From the NCBI GenBank assembly GCA_030525795.1, contig JAUNEB010000001.1, positions 1-64,000 on the forward strand: DNA of 64,000 nt, given 5' to 3'. Shown one piece after another: positions 10,008 to 18,487 of this stretch. Source of the stretch: Aerococcaceae bacterium (GTDB lineage: Bacteria; Bacillota; Bacilli; Lactobacillales; Aerococcaceae). A program made the position numbers and the translations under genes. Under the pieces are notes generated by a model. That model saw nothing but the letters and a program-made list of their open reading frames with translations, was not told the origin of the DNA and did no database searches. Every line of letters begins with the position of its first letter. Within the stretch, counting starts at the first letter, position 1.

Positions 10008-10808
10008 TTGGGAACACAGCTTAAAGGATTGATGGGCACAATTGAATACAGTGTCAATAAAAAGGAAGAATTATTTCAAAAAAGTAAAGCGCGCTACTTT
10101 ACGCGTGCGATATTAGCGTGTGTCTTTTTGTCATTGGGAGTGGCGGTTTCGTGTTATGTCGCGGATAAAGCTAACCATATTGTGCATGACGGCGGCAAGT
10201 TTTTATATGCTTTCATGTTCAGCTGGTCGTTGGTTATGATTACTTACATGAACGCGGAGTTGGGCACGTCAAACATGATGTATTTGACTGCAGGAGTGCA
10301 TCGCAAATTCGTTTCTTTATCTACCGCAGCCAAAATTTTATTAGCTTGTGTGGCATTGAATTTTGTAGGCGCTGTGTTGACAACGTATGTTATTTCATTG
10401 TCAGATGCGTATTCTCATGTCGGCGCAGACCATTATTTAATCGAAGCAACCGTCGCAAAATTAGCAAAATCACCATTAACGCAATTTGCTGAAGGGATTT
10501 TGGCGAATATCTTGGTAAACGTAGCCGTATTTTGCGGCTTGCGTATGAAAGATGATGCTGGCAAAGTAATTGCGATTGTATTCATCATTTACATTTTCGC
10601 CTTTTTAGGATTTGAGCACGTTATCGCAAACTTCTCATTATTCAGCTTAGCTTATTGGACAACAGGTGGCGCAGTCGAAGGGATGACATTAGGCAATGTC
10701 TTGTCAAACTTCTTGTTCTCTGGACTCGGCAACTATGTCGGCGGCGGCATTTGTGTAGGCTTATTATATAGCTGGCTCAACCAAAAATCAGAACTTTATT
10801 ACGATTAA
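10008..10808 (+). CDS. Formate/nitrite transporter (FNT) family channel
   Basis: This 266-residue membrane protein has about six hydrophobic segments and FNT features, including AELGTSNMMYL in the second half-repeat region and the terminal segment GGICVGLLYSWLNQKSE. FNT proteins are pentameric channels for formate, nitrite, lactate or hydrosulfide; here formate or lactate would suit a fermentative lifestyle, but substrate cannot be read from the sequence. The start is a TTG at 10008, 9 bases after AGGAG; the next ATG (10032) lacks a suitably placed ribosome site. It is a single-gene unit between its own promoter and a strong terminator. Confidence 0.85.
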   Translation: MGTQLKGLMGTIEYSVNKKEELFQKSKARYFTRAILACVFLSLGVAVSCYVADKANHIVHDGGKFLYAFMFSWSLVMITYMNAELGTSNMMYLTAGVHRKFVSLSTAAKILLACVALNFVGAVLTTYVISLSDAYSHVGADHYLIEATVAKLAKSPLTQFAEGILANILVNVAVFCGLRMKDDAGKVIAIVFIIYIFAFLGFEHVIANFSLFSLAYWTTGGAVEGMTLGNVLSNFLFSGLGNYVGGGICVGLLYSWLNQKSELYYD

Positions 10809-10825
10809 AAAACGGCACACAAAAA

Positions 10826-10884
10826 TCGCCCTGCAACTTTGTTAGACTTAAGTACTAACGATTGCGGGGCGGTCTATTTTTTAT
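10826..10884. terminator. Strong terminator between the convergent FNT and aldolase genes
   Basis: A long stem pairs TCGCCCTGCAA with TTGCGGGGCGG, with an inner GTTAG/CTAAC stem, followed by CTATTTTTTATT on the plus strand. It probably serves both converging genes. Confidence 0.85.
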
Positions 10885-10893
10885 TCACACGAC

Positions 10894-11508
10894 CTATTTA
10901 ATTTTGCTAACCAATTCTTTTAGTTGTTCATTAGCGGTTTTGCCATTATCTAGTTGAATTGTTTTCTCAGATATGATGAAAGAGCCGCCAGCAGCTACAA
11001 TATTTTTATGTGTGACATATTCAAGCACATTGTGACTGTCTATGCCGCCTGTTGGAATAAAGTTTAAGTCAGGGAATGGGCCTGTTAAATTTTTGATGGC
11101 ATTGATGCCGCCGTATAGATTAGCGGGGAAAAATTTAACCGTATTTAATCCCAAATTCAAAGCTTCGATAATTTCAGTTGGGGTTACTGCGCCAGGGAAT
11201 ACAGGAATATTTTGAGATTGGCAATATGTAATGACTTCTTTGTTCAAGCCAGGCATCACGATAAATTTAGCACCATTTTCAATGGCATCTTTAGCATTTT
11301 CTAAGTTACATACCGTTCCTGCCCCTACAATCAATTTGTTGGAATCTGAAAGTTGTTTAATTGCGGCGGAAGCTAACGCGCTGCGATACGTAATTTCGAT
11401 AAAATGAAGCTGATTATTTAATAAAATCTCTTCAAGAATCGGTAGTAGTGATAAATCAGTGACGGTGTATAGAGGTAATAATTTTTCTTCTCGTAATTGT
11501 TTTTCCAT
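10894..11508 (-). CDS. eda: 2-keto-3-deoxy-6-phosphogluconate (KDPG/KHG) aldolase
   Basis: This 204-residue class I aldolase splits KDPG into pyruvate and glyceraldehyde 3-phosphate. Expected active-site residues are visible: Glu38 (FIEITYRS), Arg42, and the Schiff-base Lys125 in TVKFFPANLYGG, plus the phosphate-binding GAGTV and PTGGI loops. It is transcribed away from the sugar-acid PTS operon and shares a 163-base control region with it. The aldolase therefore probably supplies the final step for the mannonate dehydratase at 17400. A related activity (4-hydroxy-2-oxoglutarate or 6-phosphogalactonate aldolase) cannot be excluded. AAAGGAAC precedes the ATG. Confidence 0.88.
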   Translation of the reverse strand: MEKQLREEKLLPLYTVTDLSLLPILEEILLNNQLHFIEITYRSALASAAIKQLSDSNKLIVGAGTVCNLENAKDAIENGAKFIVMPGLNKEVITYCQSQNIPVFPGAVTPTEIIEALNLGLNTVKFFPANLYGGINAIKNLTGPFPDLNFIPTGGIDSHNVLEYVTHKNIVAAGGSFIISEKTIQLDNGKTANEQLKELVSKIK

Positions 11509-11540
11509 AAAATTGTTCCTTTCTATTTTAGGATGAACTC

Positions 11541-11546
11541 ATTATA
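11541..11546 (-). promoter_or_regulatory. Promoter of the KDPG aldolase gene (minus strand)
   Basis: On the minus strand TGGTATAAT forms an extended -10 about 30 bases before the aldolase start. The upstream DNA is a run of A and T without a clear -35. Confidence 0.5.
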
Positions 11547-11601
11547 CCACTAAAAAAATTTTTTTGCGACAAAAAATAAAAAAAAATTTTTAAGAAACCC
11601 C

Positions 11602-11630
11602 TTGCATAAAATAATTTTAACATATATAAT
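11602..11630 (+). promoter_or_regulatory. Promoter of the sugar-acid PTS operon
   Basis: TTGCAT at 11602-11607 and TATAAT at 11625-11630 are exactly 17 bases apart. TTAACA (11617-11622) and TGTTGTTAA (11636-11644) face each other across the -10 and are a possible, unproven repressor dyad, for example for the RpiR regulator at the operon end. Confidence 0.7.
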
Positions 11631-11671
11631 AAAGGTGTTGTTAATTAAGGAATATAAAGGAGGTGCAAAAA

Positions 11672-12664
11672 TTGAATAAAATAGCAATTGTCAATTCAAG
11701 TAGTTTCGGGAAAATATTTACGGAGCATTTGTCGCAATTGAAAGAACTTGGGGAAGTAACCTTTTTTACGTTTGATCAAGATATATCGGGAAAAGATTTA
11801 GCAAATAGTTTACGAGGGTATAATTTTATTATAGCGAGTGTAACACCATTTTTTAACAAAGAATTTTTTGATAATAAAGATGAACTGAAGTTAATTTCTA
11901 GACACGGTATTGGATATAACAACGTCGATTTGGACGCCGCAAGAGAACACCATACAATTGTTTCAATCATTCCTGCGCTTGTTGAGCGTGATGCCGTCGC
12001 CGAACAAAACATTAGCAATTTATTGAATGTTATGCGACAAGTATCTCAAGCGTCAGAACGTGTCAAAAATGATAAGTGGGAAGACAGAGCGGAATTCGTA
12101 GGAAATACGCTATTCAATAAAACGGTAGGAATTATTGGTCTAGGAAACACAGGAAGTTGTGTTGCTGAAACTTTACGCAACGGATTTAGATGTAGAGTCG
12201 TCAGTTATGACCCTAACAAATCTGTTTTGGATATGCAACAATACGGTGTAGAAAAAGTAGACTTAGATTACTTACTTGAAGCTTCGGATGTCATTTGTTT
12301 GACTGCCAATTTAACAGAAGAATCCTATCACATGATTAATGAATCTGCCGTTCATAAAATGAAGAAAGGTGTCTATATTTCAAATAGTGCAAGAGGTGCA
12401 TTAGTTGAAGAAACTGCCATTACTTCAGGCTTAGCATCAGGAATCATCGCAGGATATGCAACAGACGTTTTAGAAGTAGAACCTGGAAGAGCAGATCATC
12501 CTTATTTAGCATTTGATAATGTTGTGATGACACCGCATACAGGAGCCTATACAAAAGAATGTTTAGAAGCAATGGGTAGCAAATGCGTACAAGATATTCA
12601 AGATATGGTTCAAGGCAAATTGCCTGTTCGAGCTATTCAAAATCAAAGTATGTATATAAAATAA
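11672..12664 (+). CDS. D-isomer-specific 2-hydroxyacid dehydrogenase
   Basis: This 330-residue NAD(P)-dependent dehydrogenase has the family arrangement: substrate-domain motif SRHGIGYNNVDL, Rossmann motif GIIGLGNTGS, the SNSARGALV segment with the catalytic Arg, Glu in DVLEVEPGRAD and the catalytic His in MTPHTGAYT. Family members interconvert 2-keto and 2-hydroxy acids; first position in a sugar-acid PTS operon suggests a 2-ketoaldonate or hydroxypyruvate-like substrate, which is inference. The start is TTG at 11672, 8 bases after AAGGAGG; the in-frame GTG at 11663 overlaps that ribosome site and is unlikely. SerA-type activity is less likely given the setting. Confidence 0.85.
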   Translation: MNKIAIVNSSSFGKIFTEHLSQLKELGEVTFFTFDQDISGKDLANSLRGYNFIIASVTPFFNKEFFDNKDELKLISRHGIGYNNVDLDAAREHHTIVSIIPALVERDAVAEQNISNLLNVMRQVSQASERVKNDKWEDRAEFVGNTLFNKTVGIIGLGNTGSCVAETLRNGFRCRVVSYDPNKSVLDMQQYGVEKVDLDYLLEASDVICLTANLTEESYHMINESAVHKMKKGVYISNSARGALVEETAITSGLASGIIAGYATDVLEVEPGRADHPYLAFDNVVMTPHTGAYTKECLEAMGSKCVQDIQDMVQGKLPVRAIQNQSMYIK

Positions 12665-12682
12665 GAATAAAGGAGAAATATT

Positions 12683-13504
12683 ATGCAAACTTTAACAGTC
12701 ATGCAAAGTTTTTTAATTGCTTTATGGACAGCAGCCGTTATGTCCAGATGGTTAGGAGGGGGAGCAACGTTAACGTTGAGATTCTCACCTTTGATGACAG
12801 GTCTTATTGTCGGGGTAGTCATGGGTAATGTTGGCGATGCCATGAAAATCACAGCAGCGCTACAGTTAATTTATATGGGCGTATTTTCACCAGGGGGTTC
12901 AATGCCATCTGAACCAGCTGTTGCCGCAGCGATTGCTGTCCCAGTTGCGTTATTAGGGAATATGACACCTGAAGCAGCGATTGCCGTAGCCGTACCTGTT
13001 GGATTATTAGGTAGCTATTTGTATCAATTTAGATTCTTTTTGAATACATTCACGGGCCGTGCAATCGACAGAGCTGTTGACAAAATGGACGACAAAGCTA
13101 TCACGAGAGCAATTATTTGGTATCCAACCATTACATCATTCCTATTGTTCGTCCCACTCATTTTTGTAGCGCTATATTTTGGAGCGCCAGTTATTGCTGA
13201 TGTTATTTCTAAATTACAAGGAACAGCAGCGATTCATGTATTAGAAGTTCTAGGCGGCGGCTTGGCAGCAATCGGGATTGCTACAACGATTTATGTTATT
13301 GGACGTAAAGATTTGTTAGTGTTCTTCTTCTTAGCGTATTTCTTAAGTATTATATTCAAACCACTCGAAGTTACAATGGTAACATTCGCGATTTTAGGTG
13401 CTATTGTGGCAGGTATTTATGTTTTGTTAAAACAAGAGCCTGTAGTTGTTAAAAGCGAAAGCAAACAAATAGACTTAGACGATGAAGATGATGAAGATTT
13501 TTAA
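12683..13504 (+). CDS. PTS mannose/fructose/sorbose-family transporter subunit IIC
   Basis: This 273-residue membrane subunit forms the mannose-family PTS channel with IID at 13531. It has six to seven hydrophobic segments and the family signature region SPGGSMPSEPAVAAAIAVP, near residue 75. The tail is strikingly acidic (DLDDEDDEDF) and resembles the tail of the IIA subunit of the same operon. AAAGGAGA precedes the ATG, 18 bases after the dehydrogenase. The mannose-family label covers sorbose, glucosaminate, hyaluronan disaccharide and other substrates, so the sugar is not fixed by homology. Confidence 0.92.
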   Translation: MQTLTVMQSFLIALWTAAVMSRWLGGGATLTLRFSPLMTGLIVGVVMGNVGDAMKITAALQLIYMGVFSPGGSMPSEPAVAAAIAVPVALLGNMTPEAAIAVAVPVGLLGSYLYQFRFFLNTFTGRAIDRAVDKMDDKAITRAIIWYPTITSFLLFVPLIFVALYFGAPVIADVISKLQGTAAIHVLEVLGGGLAAIGIATTIYVIGRKDLLVFFFLAYFLSIIFKPLEVTMVTFAILGAIVAGIYVLLKQEPVVVKSESKQIDLDDEDDEDF

Positions 13505-13530
13505 TCGGTTGAACAAGGAGGAAATGTAAT

Positions 13531-14382
13531 ATGGTAGAAACAGTAAAAAATACTACAGTAGAAGAAATTACACAAAAAGACATTACGAAAACCTATTTAC
13601 GCTGGCATTTTGCAAACGAAATACCACACGCATTCGATAGATATATCGCGCCATCATTATTGTATGCTATGATGCCTGTTTTGAAAAAATTATACAAAGA
13701 CGAAGAAAAGAGAAAAGAAGCTTACAAACGCCAACTGTTGTTCTTCAACACACAATTAAGTTGGGGTGGTGGCGTCATTACAGGCTTAATGTCTTCTATG
13801 GAAAGCGCACGTGCGCAACAAGAAGCGACCAAAGAAGAGATTACAATGACAGATGACTTAATGTATAATACAAAAGCGGGCTTAATGGGCGCATTAGCAG
13901 GCATTGGGGATGCAATCGACTCTGGTACGGTACAATACATTTTTATTGCGATGGCAGTGCCATGGGCGCAACAAGGTTCAGCTTTAGGGGCGCTATTCCC
14001 ATTCATCTGTTTTGCGTTATATCAAGTAAGTATCGGCTTATTCTTCTCTAGACAATCATTCAAAATGGGACGTGAAGCAACTAGCTTGATGGCTGACTCA
14101 AGCATTAAAAAAGTCATTGAATTTTTATCAGTACTCGGCTTATTCATGATGGGAATTCTCGCAGGTAGCTACATCAAATTAAGTTCCAGCTTGAAATTTA
14201 CATTATCAGGAAAAGAATTTGTCATCCAACAATTACTGGATAAAATTGTACCTGGTATTTTGCCGCTCGCAGCCGTTTGGGGTATTTACTGGTTCTATAG
14301 AAAACGTGGCCTAAATGTTATGAGAGCCATGTTATGGTTAACAGGTATTTTAGTCGTGTTAGCGACAGTAGGTATTTTATAA
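13531..14382 (+). CDS. PTS mannose/fructose/sorbose-family transporter subunit IID
   Basis: This 283-residue subunit has the IID layout: an N-terminal cytosolic part with RQLLFFNTQLSWGGGVITG, the conserved segment MGALAGIGDAIDSGTV around residue 115, and C-terminal membrane spans ending ATVGIL. It pairs with IIC to move the sugar while IIB phosphorylates it. AAGGAGG precedes the ATG and the gap to IIC is 26 bases. Together with IIB and IIA the operon holds a complete permease. Confidence 0.93.
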   Translation: MVETVKNTTVEEITQKDITKTYLRWHFANEIPHAFDRYIAPSLLYAMMPVLKKLYKDEEKRKEAYKRQLLFFNTQLSWGGGVITGLMSSMESARAQQEATKEEITMTDDLMYNTKAGLMGALAGIGDAIDSGTVQYIFIAMAVPWAQQGSALGALFPFICFALYQVSIGLFFSRQSFKMGREATSLMADSSIKKVIEFLSVLGLFMMGILAGSYIKLSSSLKFTLSGKEFVIQQLLDKIVPGILPLAAVWGIYWFYRKRGLNVMRAMLWLTGILVVLATVGIL

Positions 14383-14404
14383 TAACTTTGAAAGAGGATA
14401 GAGT

Positions 14405-14908
14405 ATGGGACAAATTAATTTAGCGCGTATTGACGAGCGTTTAATACACGGACAAGTGATGTTGACTTTGTCACAACGTGCAGGTGTGAATTCAATTTTT
14501 GTGGTAGATGATGTAGTCGCTAAAGATAAATTTATGAAAGATTTATACAAGAGCGCAGGAAGCCGTACAGGGCAAAAAACAATTGTTGTATCCGTTAATA
14601 AAGCAAAAGAATATTGGGATGAATATACTTTTAAAGATTATACACCTATTTTAATTTGTAAAACGGTTGATGTGATTTATGAGTTAGTCAAACACGGCGT
14701 TCCTATGAAAGAATTAAACGTAGGCGGCATCGCTCAAAAATTACCAACAGACAAACAAGTAACCAAAACCGTCTACTTAAATGAAGACGATGCAAGAAAA
14801 TTAAAAGAACTAAACGAAAATTATGGAGTAGAAAATATATATTTCCAATCTACGCCTTCTGCTGAAAAAACGAGTTTAAATGCTGTTTTAGCGATGTTTA
14901 ATTTATAG
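14405..14908 (+). CDS. PTS mannose/fructose/sorbose-family subunit IIB
   Basis: This 167-residue cytoplasmic phosphotransfer protein carries the phosphorylation site His15 in ARIDERLIHGQV, the family hallmark. It takes phosphate from IIA and passes it to the incoming sugar, usually at C6. AAGAGGA lies before the ATG. The next gene is a membrane protein that is not part of standard mannose-family PTS sets, followed by IIA, so IIA and IIB are separate polypeptides rather than a fused IIAB. Confidence 0.94.
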   Translation: MGQINLARIDERLIHGQVMLTLSQRAGVNSIFVVDDVVAKDKFMKDLYKSAGSRTGQKTIVVSVNKAKEYWDEYTFKDYTPILICKTVDVIYELVKHGVPMKELNVGGIAQKLPTDKQVTKTVYLNEDDARKLKELNENYGVENIYFQSTPSAEKTSLNAVLAMFNL

Positions 14909-14920
14909 TAGGTGATATAT

Positions 14921-15805
14921 ATGGGACTAAATGAGTATAAAGAAGATTTAATTGTTAGATATAATCATATTTTAAATAAACGCGTGACATTCAAACAAAA
15001 GACAGCTTTTATTCGTAGTTTAATGATGGAATTTAAAGACGTTGACACAGACATAAAAGTTGTGGAAGTACGCGAAAAAGGCAAAAAGACTTCCTTAGCA
15101 AGAAATGTGTACGTAGGAGATGTGAAAAAAGCCGACGTGATTATTTCTACCTATTACGATTCTCCTTTAATGCATTTAGGCCCATATTATCTTTTAGACA
15201 AAAATAAACAAAGAAATGCAACATTGTATTTGAATTTGATTTTGTCATTGGGAATGTTGTTAGTAGGGGCATTGTTCACAATGTTTGTAACGAATAAACA
15301 CCTAAAATCAGGCGCAGAAAATTTTAGCTGGCCGACATTTATAATATTTGGCTTAGTGTATGTGTCATTTATTTATTTAATTGGGTTGTTTGCTAAAGGA
15401 ATTGGAAGAAGACGTAATACCATCCGAAATAATGCGACGGTCATTTATATGATCTACAAAATTATGAGCAGTCAATTAAATAAAAAAGTAGCTTTTGCAT
15501 TTTTGGATTCGGGTGTTACAAATGAGCGTGGCTTATACGCATTGCAAGAATCTGCAAAACGCAATGCAAAAATTATTTATTTAGATGCAATTGCTTCATC
15601 TGAAACATTATATTGCATGCACCATTCAGAAATTCAAGAGCTATTAACGTACGATAATTTTGAAAGTAGCGGTCTATATCGAATTTTTTCTGCTGCAAAA
15701 AAGGGCGATGAATATTATTTAACACAAGAAATGTTGAATCATAAAGAAGAATCAACGAAACATATAAATGTAGTGGATCGTTTAATAAATAGAATGATTA
15801 AGTAA
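14921..15805 (+). CDS. Unrecognised two-span membrane protein in PTS operon, resembling a disarmed M28 peptidase
   Basis: I recognise no standard PTS role. The 294-residue protein has a cytosolic N-terminal part (1-105), two membrane spans (about 107-132 and 145-167) and a C-terminal part (168-294). The soluble parts read like two halves of an M28 aminopeptidase fold: VIISTYYDSPL where M28 has a metal-binding HxDS, RNNATV where M28 has DNxSG, FAFLDSGVTNERGLYAL where M28 has the EE-GL segment, and YLDAIASSE where M28 has NLD. The metal ligands seem lost. This is inference from motif order. ATG 14921 follows AGGTG; GTG 14912 overlaps that site. It lies between IIB and IIA. Confidence 0.6.
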   Translation: MGLNEYKEDLIVRYNHILNKRVTFKQKTAFIRSLMMEFKDVDTDIKVVEVREKGKKTSLARNVYVGDVKKADVIISTYYDSPLMHLGPYYLLDKNKQRNATLYLNLILSLGMLLVGALFTMFVTNKHLKSGAENFSWPTFIIFGLVYVSFIYLIGLFAKGIGRRRNTIRNNATVIYMIYKIMSSQLNKKVAFAFLDSGVTNERGLYALQESAKRNAKIIYLDAIASSETLYCMHHSEIQELLTYDNFESSGLYRIFSAAKKGDEYYLTQEMLNHKEESTKHINVVDRLINRMIK

Positions 15806-15816
15806 AGAGGTGTAAC

Positions 15817-16266
15817 ATGTTTAAGATTATTATTGCAACGCATGGCGAAATGAGTACTGGAATCAAAGATGCTGTCTCAACTATTGTAGGAACAGACGGA
15901 AATATTGAAACACTACGCCTAACTTCAGGCAAAAATGTAGACGAACTCAGTGCGGAATATTTAGAAATTTTAAGAAGTGAAGCATGTGATGAAGGGGCAT
16001 TGATTTTTACGGATTTAATTAGTGCAAGTCCTTATAATCAAGCATTATTAGCTATCAATCATTTGGAAGACTCTAGAAGAAATAATGTATTTATTATTGG
16101 GGGCGTCAACTTACCAATGGTACTAGAAGCTGTAAACCATAATTTTTTGAATAGCAATATTGCTGAAGTTGTAGAAATCATTGCAAATCAAGGAAAAGAG
16201 GGCATCTCTATTTGGAGTACACAGTTGTTGGCAGATAATGACGAAGATGAAGATGATGATTTCTAA
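15817..16266 (+). CDS. PTS mannose/fructose/sorbose-family subunit IIA
   Basis: This 149-residue protein accepts phosphate from HPr at His9 in IIATHGEMSTG and passes it to IIB. The rest matches the IIA-Man fold (FTDLISASPYNQALLA, then FIIGGVNLPMVLEA). It ends in the acidic tail NDEDEDDDF, much like the IIC tail. AGAGGTG precedes the ATG and only 11 bases separate it from the membrane protein upstream. Confidence 0.93.
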   Translation: MFKIIIATHGEMSTGIKDAVSTIVGTDGNIETLRLTSGKNVDELSAEYLEILRSEACDEGALIFTDLISASPYNQALLAINHLEDSRRNNVFIIGGVNLPMVLEAVNHNFLNSNIAEVVEIIANQGKEGISIWSTQLLADNDEDEDDDF

Positions 16267-16278
16267 GGAGGCAGCATC

Positions 16279-17388
16279 ATGGAATATAAATTAGTAATTA
16301 AACCCGGCCCTCAATATTACGCGTATGCGAATGATGCGATTGACAATATTCCAGAATTGCTCAAAGAATACCAAGCGAAAAAAGTATTGATTTTACACGG
16401 AACCATTTCTTGGGAAAAAGCTAAAAAATACTTTGATAAAGTTTTGGCATCAGAATTCGAGTTCGTCTTTGAACAATATTCGGGCGAATGTAGCTTCAAT
16501 GAAGCCAAACGTATTTCAGAAATCATTTCATCTAATCATATTGACTTTGTAATCGGCGTAGGTGGCGGAAAAATGGCAGATTTAACCATGTTGGCTGCTT
16601 CTTACACGATGACGCCATTTGGAATTGTCCCAACATTAGCAAGTAATTGCGCACCGTGGGCCGCATTGTCAGTCATGTACAAAGAAGATGGTATGTCCGA
16701 AGGTTTTTCTGAACACCAAAAACATAATGCAGCATTTTTAATTACAGATCCAAGATTGGTAGTGGATGCGCCTGTTCGCTACTTTAAAGCAGGGATTGCC
16801 GATACGATCGTCAAATGGTACGAATCCGATTTAGTGACAAGCCAAGCAGATATTAAAGATTATCCATTAGTAAAAATGGGACGCTATGCAGCTAAAATGT
16901 GTAAAGAAGACATTTTGAAATACGCAGAAAAAGCTATTGCTGATATGGAAGCAAAAAATCCTTCTTATGAGTTTTATGTAGTATCTGAAATTGTGATTGT
17001 TATTTCTGGATTGGTTGGCGGACTCGCTGGAAAATATGCACGCAATACAGCGGCGCATACAGTACATGATATTTTATCTGCGAAATTACCTGGCTTACAC
17101 CGCTACTTACACGGCGAAAAAGTTGCCTATGGAATTTTTTACCAATTAGCTTTAGAAAATAAATGGGATGAAATTGATCGATTAGTGCCATTTTATCATC
17201 AATTGGGCTTGCCATTATCCTTGACAGAGATGGGTGTTTATCCATTTGCTGAAGGAGAATTGCAAGAAATTGCTGAAATGATGGACAAAAAAGATAAAAT
17301 ACATTTATTGCCGTTAGAAATCAATGCCGAAATTTTAGCGAATGTGTATGTAGAATTAGAAAAATTTTTAGCAAAGTACGATAAATAG
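16279..17388 (+). CDS. Iron-containing alcohol dehydrogenase, glycerol dehydrogenase-like
   Basis: This 369-residue enzyme has the NAD-binding GVGGGKMADL motif (near residue 95), the PTLASNCAPWA segment and metal-ligand regions AGIADTIVKWYES and HTVHDIL/LHRYLHGEKVA typical of the GldA branch. It probably oxidises or reduces a polyol, ketoacid or uronate in the pathway served by the PTS. A reductase that makes the hexonate substrate of the neighbouring mannonate dehydratase, replacing UxuB, is an attractive inference. AAGGAGG precedes the ATG, 12 bases after IIA. Confidence 0.82.
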   Translation: MEYKLVIKPGPQYYAYANDAIDNIPELLKEYQAKKVLILHGTISWEKAKKYFDKVLASEFEFVFEQYSGECSFNEAKRISEIISSNHIDFVIGVGGGKMADLTMLAASYTMTPFGIVPTLASNCAPWAALSVMYKEDGMSEGFSEHQKHNAAFLITDPRLVVDAPVRYFKAGIADTIVKWYESDLVTSQADIKDYPLVKMGRYAAKMCKEDILKYAEKAIADMEAKNPSYEFYVVSEIVIVISGLVGGLAGKYARNTAAHTVHDILSAKLPGLHRYLHGEKVAYGIFYQLALENKWDEIDRLVPFYHQLGLPLSLTEMGVYPFAEGELQEIAEMMDKKDKIHLLPLEINAEILANVYVELEKFLAKYDK

Positions 17389-17399
17389 GAGTAATCAAA

Positions 17400-18473
17400 A
17401 TGAAATGGACATTTAGATGGTACGGGGAAGATGACCCGATTACATTAGACAAAATTAAACAAATTCCAAATATGCACGGCGTCGTAGGAACCTTGGTTGG
17501 TAAATTACCAGGCGACGTGTGGGAATTGTCCGAAATTGAAGCGCTCAAAAAATCGGTAGAAGAAAAAGGATTAGTGCTAGCTGGCATTGAAAGCGTGTCT
17601 ATTCATGACTCAATTAAAGCTGGCACACCTGAGCGCGACCAATATATCGAAAACTATAAAGAAACGGTTAGAAATTTGGGTAAAGCAGGCGTCGGCGTTA
17701 TTTGTTATAGTTTCAAACCGATTTTTGGATGGGCAAAAACAAACTTAGAATACGAATTGCCAGATGGGTCAACAACGCTAGAATACGACGATAAAGTTGT
17801 CCAACAAATTGAGCCGAAGCAAATGTTTGGGTTGATTACAGGACAAACAAAAGGATTCCGCTTATCTGGCTGGGAACCTGAACGGTTAGATAAATTTTAC
17901 AAATTGGAAGAGATGTATGCGGATATTACCGAAGAAAAGTTGTTCGATAATCTAGCTTATTTCTTAAAAGCGGTTATTCCTGTTTGCGAAGAAGCCAATG
18001 TAAAAATGGCCATTCATCCTGATGACCCACCGTTTGATATGTTTGGTTATCCGCGAATTACTAAAAATAAAGAAGACATTTTGAAAATTGTCAACATTGT
18101 GGATTCGCCTTATAACGGCGTTACTTTGTGTACGGGCTCGTTCGGCGCTAATCCTGAAAATGATGTGGTAGATATCATTCACGCATTAAAAGGAAAAATT
18201 AACTTTGCACATTTACGAAACGTGAAATTTTTGGGAGAAAAGCATTTCTTAGAATCTGCGCATCTCAGTACGGAAGGCTCATTGGACATGTATGCAATCG
18301 TGGAAGCATTGGTCGAAACGGGTTTTGATGGGATTGCAAGACCCGATCATGGCAGAACCATTTGGGGCGAGGTTGCAAGACCAGGATATGGCTTGTACGA
18401 CAGAGCGATGGGCTTAACGTATTTGCAAGGACTTGAAGAAGCCGCTGTAAAAATATCAAAAATTAAAAGATAA
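17400..18473 (+). CDS. uxuA: Mannonate dehydratase (UxuA family)
   Basis: This 357-residue TIM-barrel enzyme dehydrates D-mannonate to 2-keto-3-deoxygluconate. Metal ligands are in place: His206 (AIHPDDPPF), Cys244 (TLCTGSFGA), His271 (FAHLRNVKF) and Asp316 (ARPDHGRTIWGE). The N-terminus KWTFRWYGEDDPI is typical. No KDG kinase is encoded nearby, although an aldolase needing the phosphorylated product is. If the PTS delivers a 6-phosphorylated acid, this enzyme might act on that form, a specificity I infer only from context. A weak GGAGTAATCAAA ribosome site precedes the ATG. Confidence 0.9.
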   Translation: MKWTFRWYGEDDPITLDKIKQIPNMHGVVGTLVGKLPGDVWELSEIEALKKSVEEKGLVLAGIESVSIHDSIKAGTPERDQYIENYKETVRNLGKAGVGVICYSFKPIFGWAKTNLEYELPDGSTTLEYDDKVVQQIEPKQMFGLITGQTKGFRLSGWEPERLDKFYKLEEMYADITEEKLFDNLAYFLKAVIPVCEEANVKMAIHPDDPPFDMFGYPRITKNKEDILKIVNIVDSPYNGVTLCTGSFGANPENDVVDIIHALKGKINFAHLRNVKFLGEKHFLESAHLSTEGSLDMYAIVEALVETGFDGIARPDHGRTIWGEVARPGYGLYDRAMGLTYLQGLEEAAVKISKIKR

Positions 18474-18487
18474 GTTGGCGATTAACG

